DNA of 21,911 nucleotides, taken from positions 1 through 21,911 of the forward strand of contig LSSK01000372.1 in assembly GCA_001969505.1 (NCBI GenBank), written 5' to 3'. Origin of the DNA: Zancudomyces culisetae (taxonomy: Eukaryota > Kickxellomycota > Harpellomycetes > Harpellales > Legeriomycetaceae). A model generated the notes under the pieces. It saw only the letters and a list, made by a program, of their open reading frames with translations, did no database searches and was not told where the DNA came from. The first letter of the stretch is position 1. The number at the start of each line of letters is the position of its first letter. Positions 9,315-19,126 of the stretch are shown in pieces. Made by a program: the position numbers and the translations under genes.

Positions 9315-10498
9315 ATGAAGTTTTATTCTTATAAAAACGCCGAGGTTTTGCCTTTTGAAGGCTCAACTCTGATCATGGTAAATACTATTAAGTCATATTT
9401 TTGGTTATTAGTATGATTAATTAATCCAAGTTAAATGATAAATCGTAAATCAACTAACTAACTAACTAACTAAATAAATAAATAAATAAAATAGCCAGTA
9501 GTTTCAATCGGAAATGTACCACAACTAGGAGTGGATTTACTAATTAGTAACCGGTGCGATGCCGAAAATGAAAAAAACAGTAGCGAATGTGCAAGATTTG
9601 TCAGAGTTGGAAGTGTGGACAGCGACTATGTGTATCCTATTTCAAGTACCGAACCATTCGATGATCCGAAACCGGAAACGATACAATCGGATTCAGCAGG
9701 AAGCTTTGCGAAGGGTAATGGTAGTAGTAGTGAGATTCAAGTGCAGCCCATTGAAGTATACCAGCTGCAAGGCAAGAGTATGAGTATGAGTATGGGTATG
9801 GGTACTGGTCCAAAATATACACTAATCCAGGTTCGTTCACCAGTATTAAAATCCTCCATAACAGAAATAAGCGGAAATAGTGCCGAGGGAGATAGCCGGA
9901 CTACTGAGAAATTGATTTGTAATTACCGGGCGTTGTATGTGAAGGAGTTTGTGGAGTTTTTTATCGAAAACAAATTTGACCGACTTGTACTGTTAACAAG
10001 CAGTAACAATATTTACATGACAGGGTATGGAGAGGAAGCGATTGAGCAAGGGTTGGAAAATATGATCAAAGTTTACTGTAACTACTCTGTGCAACAAGAA
10101 CCAAACTGTTTGTGGTCCAGAGATTCGATGGTATTTCCTGAAGTAAAAGAAAATAAGGACAATGTGGATAAGCTTGGATTGAAAGATTCAGGGATTAGTA
10201 AACGAATTATTCGAGAATTTAACAAACGAAATCTTCAAATGATGGATATAGTTATATACGTGAATGAAGGAGGTAAGTACAAATTGGAGGAGTAAGAGGG
10301 AGACTAAATGAATGTTTATTTAGTGAATGTATAACAACATGTGCTATGAAAATAGATAATGTCCCTGAGGCAATAAAAATGGCGGATGTAGTGAACGAAA
10401 GAGTGTTAGAAAACAACCGACGTAAAGCATGGAGGCAGCCAACAAGCTGGAAATGGCTGCATGCCAACCAAGACCTATCAACACGATGGTACTACTGA
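9315..10498 (+). CDS. ADD66: Proteasome assembly chaperone 2 (PAC2/ADD66/PSMG2), three exons
   Basis: Exons are 9315-9377, 9495-10272 and 10356-10498, giving 327 aa. Intron 1 (GTAAAT...AAATAG) lies in phase 0 and joins FEGSTLIM to PVVSIGNVPQLGVDLLI, which corresponds to PAVSVGNVGQLAMDLII of human PSMG2. Intron 2 (GTAAGT...AAATAG) lies in phase 1. Splicing it restores YVNEGDNVPEAIKMADVV, the conserved EGDN-P-A element, and the C-terminal W-x-PTSWKWL signature. Reading through it gives only KYKLEE and a stop. The family forms a heterodimer with PAC1 that guides the 20S alpha ring and blocks its aberrant dimerisation. The protein is longer than yeast Add66 (267 aa) because of a Ser/Met/Gly-rich insertion near residues 55-120, including a Met-Ser/Met-Gly run. 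The stop lies 2 nt from the DPS1 stop on the other strand. Confidence 0.9.
9452..9491 (+). repeat. CTAA/ATAA tandem repeat carrying branch-site motifs in PAC2 intron 1
   Basis: About five CTAA units pass into about four AATA units and end at the acceptor AAATAG (9489-9494). Overlapping AACTAAC words, one base from the yeast branch consensus TACTAAC, occur four times in succession, so the likely branch site is itself a tandem repeat. Confidence 0.7.
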
Positions 10499-10500
10499 AA

Positions 10501-12236
10501 CTAAGGGTAGATGCGGCGAGGGTCGCGGGGGAACAGAGATGTGCGGCGGATATTTCCAAGGTTGAGATACAACATGACAACACGTTCAAGACCAACACCA
10601 CCACCAGCGTGTGGAGGACAGCCGTATTTGAAGGCATCAATGTAGTCTTTGATTGACTCGATATCAACCCCACATTCCAGTGCACGCTTCTCGAGGAAAG
10701 CGGCGTCGTGGATACGTTGCGCACCCGACATGACTTCTTCGCCACGGATGAAAAAGTCATACGAGTTTGAGTACAGTGGATTCTGTGCGTCTGGCATTGT
10801 GTAGAATGGTCGTATGGCCGAAGGGAACTTGTCGAGCATGTAAAAATCAGTATCGAATTTCTCGCGCACCAAACGACCCAACAAACGCTCGTTTTCAGTT
10901 GACAGATCCTCATAGTCTTCGATAGCTACACCAGCCTCACGCAACAATGCAACAGCATCCTTGAACTCTAGTCTCAGTGGTTTGTCAGAGAATTTGAAGG
11001 GCTCGAATGGATACTGTGATCGCACGACCTCCAACTCGTAGCTGTACCGCTTCTCAAGCTCAGCAAAGATAAACAAAAACAGCTCGCCAATCAAAAACAT
11101 TACTTCATGGTAATGTTCTCGGAATCCCATCTCCAAATCAAGTCCTACAAACTCTGTCAAGTGACGATGTGTGTTTGAGTTTTCTGCTCGGAACACTGGT
11201 GCGATTTCATACACCTTTCCAAAGTCGGCACTGATACACATCTGTTTGTACAGCTGTGGCGATTGTGCCAAGTATGCTGAGCGCTTAAAGTACGACACCT
11301 CAAATACGTTTGCACCTCCTTCACTAGCCGCCCCAATAATCTTGGGTGAGTGGATCTCCACAAAGTCGCGTGTGTCCAAGAACTCCCTGAACAACTTGCC
11401 TACAGCTGCCTGGATGCGGAATATCGCATTGTTTGTGATTGTTCGCAAGTCAATCACTCGGTTATCCAATCTTGTGTCCAAATTCACTCGTACACTAGTC
11501 ACTCCCTCCTTCTCTTCTTGCTCCTCTCCGCGTGTTGCATCTTCCATTGAAAATGGTATTCTGGCCACTGCCTCACTAATTATAAACAACTTTTTAACAC
11601 GCAGCTCCACATCCTTCACTGTGCAACTCAGCACTTCTTCCTCTGGTGCTACAACCTCTGCTTTGATCATTACCAGCGACTCTACTGGAATGCTATCTGC
11701 ATATTTCACCATCTGCTTCGATACTTGGTCACTGTCAACACATACCACACCTTGTACTGTGCTGCTGCCCTCCCGTACCACCAAGAAACACATTTTTGAC
11801 CCAGTTGGTCTGCTGCCTTGCACACGGCCTTGGATATCTACCGTTTGTCCTACCTTGCTCTTGTTAAGGTCTCTGACTCTGGTCCACTCTGTTTCTCCCT
11901 TGTTCTGTGACTGGTTCATTGGCAACTTACCATAGTTTTCCAAGCCGTAATCGACTACATTAGCTTCTCGCTGTGCCTTTTCCAACGCCAATCTTGCCGC
12001 TACCTCTTGCTTTCTCTTCTCCTTTTCTCTTTCCTTCTCCAACTTCTTTAGAGCCTTTTTAGAAAGTGGCTTTCCATCCTCCCTATATTGTTTTTTTTTT
12101 CATTCCAGCCGTTTATTTTCAATGTTTAATATTTTTATTTACATTAATTCATTAATTTAAAATCCTTGATTGTTTACCCTAAAATCACTTCTTCAAGCTC
12201 TTTGCTTAGATTATCGATTTGTTCCTCTGCACTCAT
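10501..12236 (-). CDS. DPS1: Aspartyl-tRNA synthetase, cytosolic (class IIb)
   Basis: Exon 1 is 12236-12178 and exon 2 is 12082-10501, giving 546 aa (S. cerevisiae Dps1: 557). The 95-nt intron (GTAAAC...ATATAG) joins LEEVILG to EDGKPLSKKALKKLEKE, the same sequence context as in S. cerevisiae Dps1. Without exon 1 no ATG is available before the conserved domain. A Lys/Glu-rich N-terminal helix, typical of eukaryotic enzymes and tRNA-binding, is followed by the OB-fold anticodon domain (VDIQGRVQGSRPTGSKMCF). The catalytic domain then has class II motif 1 near FVEIHSPKIIGAASEGGANVF, AYLAQSPQLYKQM, motif 2 (FRAENSNTHRHLTEF) and motif 3 (GGGVGLERVVM). The enzyme charges tRNA-Asp with aspartate in the cytosol. 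It is convergent with PAC2, 2 nt apart, so the two transcripts must overlap at their 3' ends. Confidence 0.96.
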
Positions 12237-14364
12237 TTCTTAGCTCTTGTTCGAACCCTTTTGTTTATTTTAATGGTGTGTGGATTAATAGTATAATTTA
12301 TCTGCAAGATTGCCTTCAAATTGACCTTGCTTGAAAAAAAAAACAATTAAAGATTATTTATTTGAGCTGTTACAATTCAAAGCAAATATCTTTGGTTACT
12401 CGTAGCTCATTTTCAGATTTGTTTGCATCCATTTATTCCACTAGCTCAAAAAAAAAATTTTTCCCCCTCCCTTTTCCTCTTACTCCATTTTCTTTGGCTG
12501 AAATTTCTACTTTTTTCTCTTCCTTCCCACCCCCACCACCATCAAGGCAAATCAATTTCAGATCAATACAAAGTCTGGGGGGGGGAGAGCGAGGAGTGTT
12601 CAAGTTGGCCTTTCTACATTATTGCTCTTATTGAGAAATAAAAAAGATAATTGCGGATCAATTACATCTTACTCTAAATGGATGATGGGTGTAGAGAAAC
12701 CAAGTATTACCTGTAAAATCAAATTGGTTCAGTAGTAAAAATGATGTGACTTTTATTATACATTTTGCCCATTTCAGAGCATTGGTAGTGATAAATTATG
12801 TATCCATCACCTAACTCTAAAAATTTGGGTCTTTTTGTTTTACCAAAGTAAAAAAGAAGGGTCAAACATAAATATCGTGATGTAAAAAAACCCACCGAAA
12901 AGTTATGGCACAAGAAAAATGTCTAAAATTGGAACTAACAATGATAAATGTAATTTACTAGAGTAAAAAGCGGATCCAAAACCCAAGACCAGAAAATAAA
13001 CCCCAGCTAGCCAAGTATCTAGGATTTGTAAAAAAAAAAAAAAATTTGTGGAAGAGACTCAGACTGCAAAGTTCAGAGTTCATCATTGATTATAATGGAA
13101 ATATCCCAGCAGTTGAGCTAGGTGCCGTTAATCCTCGTGTATAAGATATCCCATCTATTACTTGAAATTAACATCCTGAGTGTGAATAGTGTGTTCTACA
13201 ATTTATAGAGTTGGAGATGCTAACAAACTATTCGAAACAAACCTCTTTGTTACAAAAACGGAAAAATAATCCCCTTCCGTATTATCTTGTATTTCCCAGA
13301 GAGGGTGGAAGAAAGAGGAAATTGGAGAGAGGATGTGGTATACATGACTATACCTGATCATATAAACATATTCAGCCATGATACGATTTATCATCAAACA
13401 AAAAAATGGTTTCATGCCAAAGACTTTTGAAAACCACAAAATGGATCATATAAAAAAAAAAGTAATACTCATGTCTTTTTCCATGCCTTCAAAGCTACAC
13501 GCAATAAATACAAAAACAACAAAAAGGAGGTGTAGTTGAACTTATAAATTTATACTGATGACTTCAGAGTAAAGATAATCTCAAAAGAGTGTGAACCCCC
13601 TCTTTGCTGTCGGTATAATGTGAGCATAACATTGAAATGTTAACCATTCAAAGTCGTACTGAAAATATATTTTTTGCTAATTCTCCTATATTATAAAGAT
13701 ACTAATGGGTGTCATGAAATGTATATATGTAGGACTAGGTGTGAGTTAGACATGTATCAAGCCGAATGTATAAAATCATCAATATGACTACAGAGTTTCC
13801 CCTAGAAAAAAAAACCCACCCTTATTTACTTTCTTGCGCTTTTACCTTTGCCTTTCTGCAGTTTTATCCCCCGCTTCTTTTTCAGCTTTTATTTTTTTTT
13901 GTTTATTTGACATCGTTTTAATGTCCACAAATTCCCATTCTTCCTCTAATAATCGAGCCCACCCAATAAATTATTTACATTTTGTACATTTATTATTTCA
14001 TGGTGTTTATGTGGAACCAGCTTGAAAAAGCTTTGTATTCATTCGTTTATGGTAGAGACTATCAATGTCTCTATTCATAATTTTGCAACCAATTCAGTTT
14101 CCGTTTGTAATTTCACCAAAAAAAAAAATCACAAGGAAGGCACAGAAGGGCCACTCCCATCATCCTTAATATTATGGTTTATGCGCTTTTGTTATTCAAA
14201 GACGTATATTTTGTTATACAGTGTGTATGTCTTGGCTAGATTCAAAGAAAACAACTATAGATTCCCAATTTAGAATTGAATTTTATCCATCTCTTTATTG
14301 TATTTTAGCTCATTCATTCAAACCAGGTAGAAAAAATTAATTTAACTAAAAGAAACATTTCAAA
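12237..14364. other. Spacer upstream of DPS1 and of the HERP/Usa1-like gene
   Basis: A 2.1 kb divergent spacer without a gene I can support. It contains pyrimidine-rich tracts (12465-12545 and 13815-13900), a run of nine G (12578-12586), and a more complex stretch at 13045-13140 that is open on the plus strand and could be an exon fragment. A short ATG frame at 13921 (MSTNSHSSSNNRAHP) can be spliced by eye to a later frame, but no family supports it. Confidence 0.5.
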
Positions 14365-16042
14365 ATGGAGTCCCAGATCGAAGAACACGACATAATCAAC
14401 CATCACCAACCTTCAAAACTCATGATCTATTCACCAGGCTCACATTTCGCAAAACCATTCACCCTTACAGTTGACAAAACGAAAAAAATAGCCGACCTGA
14501 AAGCCCAACTCGAAATTCTGCATCCGCAGCATCCAAAAGCAGCCGATATTCGACTCATCTTTCGAGGCCGCATGCTCAAAAACGATGAAGATATACGTAA
14601 GCTTTTTGAGGGCATTGGGTTTGATGTGACTCCAGCATTACACATGATGACTCAAACTGCCAACGACATTAAAGAAATCGAGGCGAAGAAATCTATTCTT
14701 GAACAACAAAAGCGAGCTGAGGGAAGTTGGCCCACAAAAGACAGAGAAAGGACATCTCAACCCCAATTACAGTCTCAGTCTCAGCCTCAACCCCAATTAC
14801 AGCCTCAACCTCAACCCCAACCTTTGTCTGCTTCTATTTCTTCATTCTCTGCCTCCACCCCCCTTTCTGCTACTCATATTTCTACTTCCAAAAATAATTC
14901 GACATTGGAAAATGGCAAGGGAAATGAAGCGCAGAATAACGTACCACCAGAAAACCACAAAGCCAACGAACAGTCGACTCAGCAGCAAAATGACCCCAGA
15001 ATTGTCTTTGGACTCCCAAAGCCACTTAATATTGTGCATGTGCCACTGGCACCACCTACCACCAACACAGATGGTTCCGTACAACAGCTTGTATTAATAG
15101 GGTAAGTTTTACACATTTATTATTTATCACGTTATTTATAGGTGAAAAGTTTGAAAATTTACTATAAAAACCGATATCCAGAATATATGGTGATTTTAAC
15201 AATAATTTTATCTTTAAATATGTAGGAGTGACATTTACAAGGTGGTTTGGGAACTTGAGCCAATATATGCCGGGACCGAAAGTGCATCTCACATTAACGT
15301 CATTTATAATTCTGCTATGGGCGGCACATCCTTTACTCACACATCACACCCACACCCACATTCACACCCACATATAAATACACAAACCGTTAATTATACC
15401 ACTGCTCATCCACACGTCACTCAGACATTCACACACACTCCTTATGGCAACCCTCCAGTGTATACAAGTCCATCAGTTACTTTACTGCCCCACCAAAACG
15501 TTCAACACATTCAAAACGTTCAACACCTTCAAAACATCCACAACAATATTGCTGCTTTTACAGTGGCACAACAAGACCAACTCCGTCGGAACCAAGTCAC
15601 CGTCTTTCATCGAGTCGTGGATTATCTGTCCAGTGTTTTCGCTCTACTTTTGATTGAGCTGCGACGACTAACTATTCGGAATGTTTTGGGGATTTTATGG
15701 TTTGTGCTCCGTGTTGTATTGGTGTCTTATTTGTTCTTCCACAATAAGAACTACAAACAGATATTTGGTGTTTTATCTTTTATCGCTGCCTATGTACTAT
15801 ACCAAAACCCCCGTGTGAGGCAGTACATCAACCAAATTTACAATGCTCAAGTCAACAATAACAATAACAATAACGAAAACATCATTAATAATGCTGGTAA
15901 TACCGATGCACTCCAACAAGGACCCAATGCCCCTCACCAAGCGCCTAACCCGCAAGTACGGGGATTACGCAATTCCTTGAATAGGATTCGTGCATTAGTT
16001 ATTGGGTTCTTTGCTACTCTTGTTCCCGAAAATAGACCTTAA
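14365..16042 (+). CDS. HERP/Usa1-like ERAD membrane protein with N-terminal ubiquitin-like domain, two exons
   Basis: Exons are 14365-15101 and 15226-16042, giving 517 aa. The 124-nt intron (GTAAGT...TATGTAG) is in phase 2 and joins QQLVLIG to SDIYKVVWELEPIY. Residues 19-95 form a ubiquitin-like domain of the HERP type (KIADLKAQLEILHPQHP, ADIRLIFRGRMLKND). A Gln/Pro repeat lies at about 131-155. A His-rich segment (HPHPHSHPH) and an Asn/Gln-rich segment are encoded early in exon 2. Near the C-terminus are two hydrophobic segments, NVLGILWFVLRVVLVSYLFF and IFGVLSFIAAYVLY, separated by a short polar turn, which matches the hairpin topology of HERPUD1. HERP and yeast Usa1 anchor and regulate the Hrd1 ubiquitin ligase in the ER membrane, and the same role is inferred. 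The domain order fits this family better than a generic ubiquitin-like protein. It is longer than human HERPUD1 (391 aa) through low-complexity insertions. Confidence 0.78.
14755..14822 (+). repeat. CAACCC/CAGCCT coding repeat (Gln-Pro tract)
   Basis: Six-base units encode Gln-Pro, Gln-Ser and Gln-Leu pairs in the linker after the ubiquitin-like domain. A longer unit, CTCAACCCCAATTACAG, occurs twice (14756-14772 and 14786-14802), indicating duplication of a block rather than only slippage. Confidence 0.7.
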
Positions 16043-16385
16043 CATCTCTTCTCTCTTTTCTCCTGTTCTCCCAATTTTTGGATTGGTCTTGATCTTAGTT
16101 TTTTTTAGCTTATAGAATACTTTTACTTATCTTGGCATTTGTTTAAATTTTATTGAAATTTTGATTCACCAAATATCTATCATTATGGATCCAATAATTC
16201 AACCAGCGAAAACAAAAATGGCACATCAAAGAAAAAAGCCTTGCAAGAATAAAAACAAGAAATAAGGGAACATTGCCATAATCTGTAATAGTCCTTTTAC
16301 CAGCAATTATTTATTTTTTTTGAGACCTGACATCATCATTCATTCTGCGTACTTTTTTTTTCATATTTACCTAACTCAATGAAGT

Positions 16386-16403
16386 TTAGGGAGCAAACCC
16401 TAA
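16386..16403. promoter_or_regulatory. TTAGGG...CCCTAA palindrome, Tbf1-like site
   Basis: TTAGGG, a 6-nt AGCAAA loop, and CCCTAA. The right arm in context reads AAACCCTAA, which matches the consensus bound by the Myb-type factor Tbf1 in yeasts. Tbf1 binds internal telomere-like repeats and, in several yeasts, snoRNA promoters. I did not find a clear snoRNA next to it, so function is open. Confidence 0.3.
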
Positions 16404-16968
16404 TTGGTCTACACATTTAAGCGCTAAGTCCAGATATAAGGACAGAAAAGAGAAATGTGGAAGAGTAGGCGATTTTCGACAAGAATAGATTTAGCATTTT
16501 TTTTTTAGCTGTTTACATTTCAACAGTTGATTTTGTTCCTTACTATGCGCTGCATCAATTGGTTAACACTAAGCACTCCAAGTTCTGAAAATAATATGTC
16601 ATAATAAAACAATGCGTCAAAGTGTTGGATAGAAATATCAGGGTGCAGCTAAAAATAGCATTACAAGCATCGACCATATGGAGCAAATATATTTGACACC
16701 AGACATTGAATGATGAGGGGTTAGAGTGAAATTGAGAGCAAGGTATTTTATTCTTTGAGATATTTGTTTTACGAATTATAACTTTTTATCTGTCACCTTG
16801 CCACTTTTAGTCTTATTTTTTTTTGTCTAGAACACCATTATTCTATAAAAGGCAAATCCATCATATTTATTGTAGTCAATAACAATCAAATATTAATACG
16901 AGACTGCGTAGAAACAAACATTTTGAAAAAATAAATTAAAAGGAAGGGATGTGAGAGGTAGCAGGCAA

Positions 16969-17009
16969 GAAACAATGTTTAAAAAATGTACATTATTAAA
17001 CATTGTTTC
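16969..17009. repeat. Perfect 14-bp inverted repeat (hairpin)
   Basis: The left arm GAAACAATGTTTAA (16969-16982) is exactly complementary to the right arm (16996-17009), with a 13-nt loop containing TGTACA. A perfect 14-bp stem with so short a loop is not expected by chance in a window of this size. No T run follows directly, so a simple terminator is not indicated. Confidence 0.8.
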
Positions 17010-17752
17010 AAAAATCAAGAATAATTTATCCACTTCCTATGTAATAATACCTACATTTCCTGTTCAACACACTAAAGCAACAAGTTGGAAGGTTTTATAA
17101 CATTGGCCTATACATTTTTTTGTTTATTTTTATCTTTTGCGACTTGCTATTAACCATCACTATTTACTTTTTACAACTAGGCTTCGCAGTTCGCAGCCAG
17201 CTAGTTTTCTTTTTTCCTTCTTATTTTTCAAGAGTCTATAATGGAAAAAATGCACTTTCTGTAGGCAGAATCAGTGGGTTGTGGTTATATTCGGAGTAAT
17301 CTCCGATATATCACTAATGTTTTTTTTACCATATAAATCTGTAGTGCCATTTTGGTGATATTCTTTGATTTGCAGCCAATTGTTTGTACCTAAAAATAAA
17401 AGTAATAGTGGTAGTTCATAAGCCTTAAAACTACATGTGTGTTTCTTTTAGTTGATAGTAATCATTCAAATATACCCATATATCTCTTGGTTTCTCTTAG
17501 TTGTGAGGCTTTTTTTTTTCTCACTCATTTCCTGGTTAATGTTTTTAGAATACTTTGTTTAATTTTTAGTCATTTTTTCTTTTTGTTTCAGTCCTTTCCC
17601 AGTTAATGAGTTACCAATATTTATTTTAATATTTTTTGTATGGCATGTAAATATACAGCCAAATATAATTTATAAGCCATAATTTCAAATAAGCGACTTC
17701 AAAATCATAATAAGGTTGTAATAAAGAACAAATAGAGAATAAATCGTTATAG

Positions 17753-19126
17753 ATGAGGATACAGTATACAAAATGTCTATCAGGGTCAATACTCAAGCTG
17801 GTACTGCTATGCTTGGTAGCAGCGTCTGATCCACTTGAAAGCGAAGAGATTGCATGCAATGGCCATGTAAAACTATGCCAACAGAAATACAACAATGTGG
17901 CATATGCATGCACACACAACTCCTTTGCATATATAAAGAACAACGTGGCATCGAACCAGCGAAAAACCATACCAGAGCAACTCGACGATGGAATCAGAGC
18001 ATTTATGTTGGATTTACACAGACCGATGATCATTAACGGCTCTTCAAAAATTTCCGCTCCAGATATTGGAGGAAAATTGGATGATATAAAAAACTTTTTA
18101 GGCAAGCAAATAGGCAAAATCGTAAAACGAAGTGGTACAAGAGATAACAGGGTATCACCACAAAGATACTATCCGAAAAATGAGCTTACAAAACGAGATG
18201 GTGATAGTAGTACTAACAGTGACAGCGGTGGTGATAAGGATGTTCAAGAAATCGAGCTCTGTCACACATCTTGCATGCTGCTAAATCAAGGAAAGCTAAA
18301 AGATACCCTACTTACCATCAAATCATTTATGGAATCGAACCCATACGAAATCATCACAATATTGTTTGAGAACTATGATAAATTTGACTCAAAGGACGTC
18401 GAATCGGCATTCAAAAACACAGGTATCGATAAGTATGTGTTTAATCCTCTCAACTATTTTACACCGCCAACCGATGTGCCAATCACCGAACCAATAGTTT
18501 GGCCATCGCTCGCGCAAATGATAACAGACAATAATCGGCTAGTTGTTTTCACATCCCAGAACGCCAACCCACAAGAGATTCCTTGGTTGATGCTGCAAGG
18601 TGATTACGTTTCAGAGACATCGTTCTCGGTCAGAGAGGGAAGCCAGTTCCAGTGCGATCTCAAACCTTCGCCCATAAAATATAACCAGAACGGCGAGATC
18701 ACCAATATACGAACTCTATTTACCATAAATCATTTTGTGTTCAAAGATATTACGGTCGCTGGAGAAAAATTCGAAGCCCCATCAGAAGAAGGATCGAAGC
18801 GTGCCAACACATTCGAAAGCCTGGCTTCTCATATTAAGGCTTGTAGTAAGGCGGAAAGTTCAAAGGATCTCTTCCCCAATTTTATTGCTGTAGACTACTA
18901 TGATTCTGGAGATCTTATGAACGCTGTCGCAGCTATAAATAAGGTTCCGCTGATTACTAGTAGCAAAACTTCGAATGATGGGAGCTCACAAAGACTCGCA
19001 AATGGTCCTAATGGGAAAAATACAAACTTTAAGGAAAAGGCCTCAAATTCTTCGTACTCAAGTAAAATCCCAGGCATATTTAATGGTGGGGTTGGCACTT
19101 TGTTATCATTATTTCTGCAATTCTAG
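17753..19126 (+). CDS. Secreted PLC-like phosphodiesterase, probably GPI-anchored
   Basis: A single exon of 457 aa. The N-terminus (SILKLVLLCLVAASD) is a signal peptide. The body matches the PLC-like TIM-barrel family related to phosphatidylinositol-specific phospholipase C X domains. NVAYACTHNSFAY holds the first catalytic-type His, and RKTIPEQLDDGIRAFMLDLH holds the metal/active-site Asp and His. ELCHTSCML is the second His region. NPYEIITILFENYD, WPSLAQMI, NRLVVFTSQN and PNFIAVDYY are the later barrel strands. A Lys/Arg- and Ser/Asp-rich insertion lies at about 100-160. The C-terminus has a Ser-rich stretch, small residues (NGGVG) and the hydrophobic tail TLLSLFLQF, as in a GPI-attachment signal. 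The substrate is unknown; members act on the cell surface or are secreted. Introns common elsewhere in this window are absent. It is convergent with USB1. Confidence 0.85.
   Translation: MRIQYTKCLSGSILKLVLLCLVAASDPLESEEIACNGHVKLCQQKYNNVAYACTHNSFAYIKNNVASNQRKTIPEQLDDGIRAFMLDLHRPMIINGSSKISAPDIGGKLDDIKNFLGKQIGKIVKRSGTRDNRVSPQRYYPKNELTKRDGDSSTNSDSGGDKDVQEIELCHTSCMLLNQGKLKDTLLTIKSFMESNPYEIITILFENYDKFDSKDVESAFKNTGIDKYVFNPLNYFTPPTDVPITEPIVWPSLAQMITDNNRLVVFTSQNANPQEIPWLMLQGDYVSETSFSVREGSQFQCDLKPSPIKYNQNGEITNIRTLFTINHFVFKDITVAGEKFEAPSEEGSKRANTFESLASHIKACSKAESSKDLFPNFIAVDYYDSGDLMNAVAAINKVPLITSSKTSNDGSSQRLANGPNGKNTNFKEKASNSSYSSKIPGIFNGGVGTLLSLFLQF

Larger units (their letters stand above)
16043..17752. 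other. Spacer between the HERP/Usa1-like gene and the PLC-like gene
   Basis: A 1.7 kb T/A-rich spacer with no gene I can support. It contains a TTAGGG/CCCTAA palindrome (16386-16403), a perfect 14-bp inverted repeat (16969-17009) and a shorter bulged inverted repeat near 17177-17209 followed by T runs. A small two-exon frame on the minus strand (16418 down to about 16145) can be drawn in phase but lacks any family support. Confidence 0.55.

Noticed and set aside
11171-11935. A 254-codon plus-strand frame.
   Set aside because: It is antisense to the conserved DPS1 coding sequence and has no family resemblance.
12247-12262. GTTCGAACCC, resembling a tRNA B box.
   Set aside because: No A box, acceptor stem or cloverleaf can be formed around it, and the neighbouring sequence is DPS1 exon 1.
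9213-13573. The word TTCAGAGTAAA three times (9213, 9293 and 13563), two of them just upstream of PAC2.
   Set aside because: Many 11- to 13-base words repeat by chance in 22 kb of AT-rich sequence, so this is not evidence for a regulatory site.
13555-13662. TGATGA and CTGA words spaced like boxes C and D of a snoRNA.
   Set aside because: The terminal stem does not pair and the C box lacks the purine; too weak to call.
16145-16418. A two-exon minus-strand frame of about 61 residues starting MCRPIRVCSLN with a membrane-like second part.
   Set aside because: Phase and splice words fit, but the exons are short, AT-rich and without any similarity; chance is a sufficient explanation.
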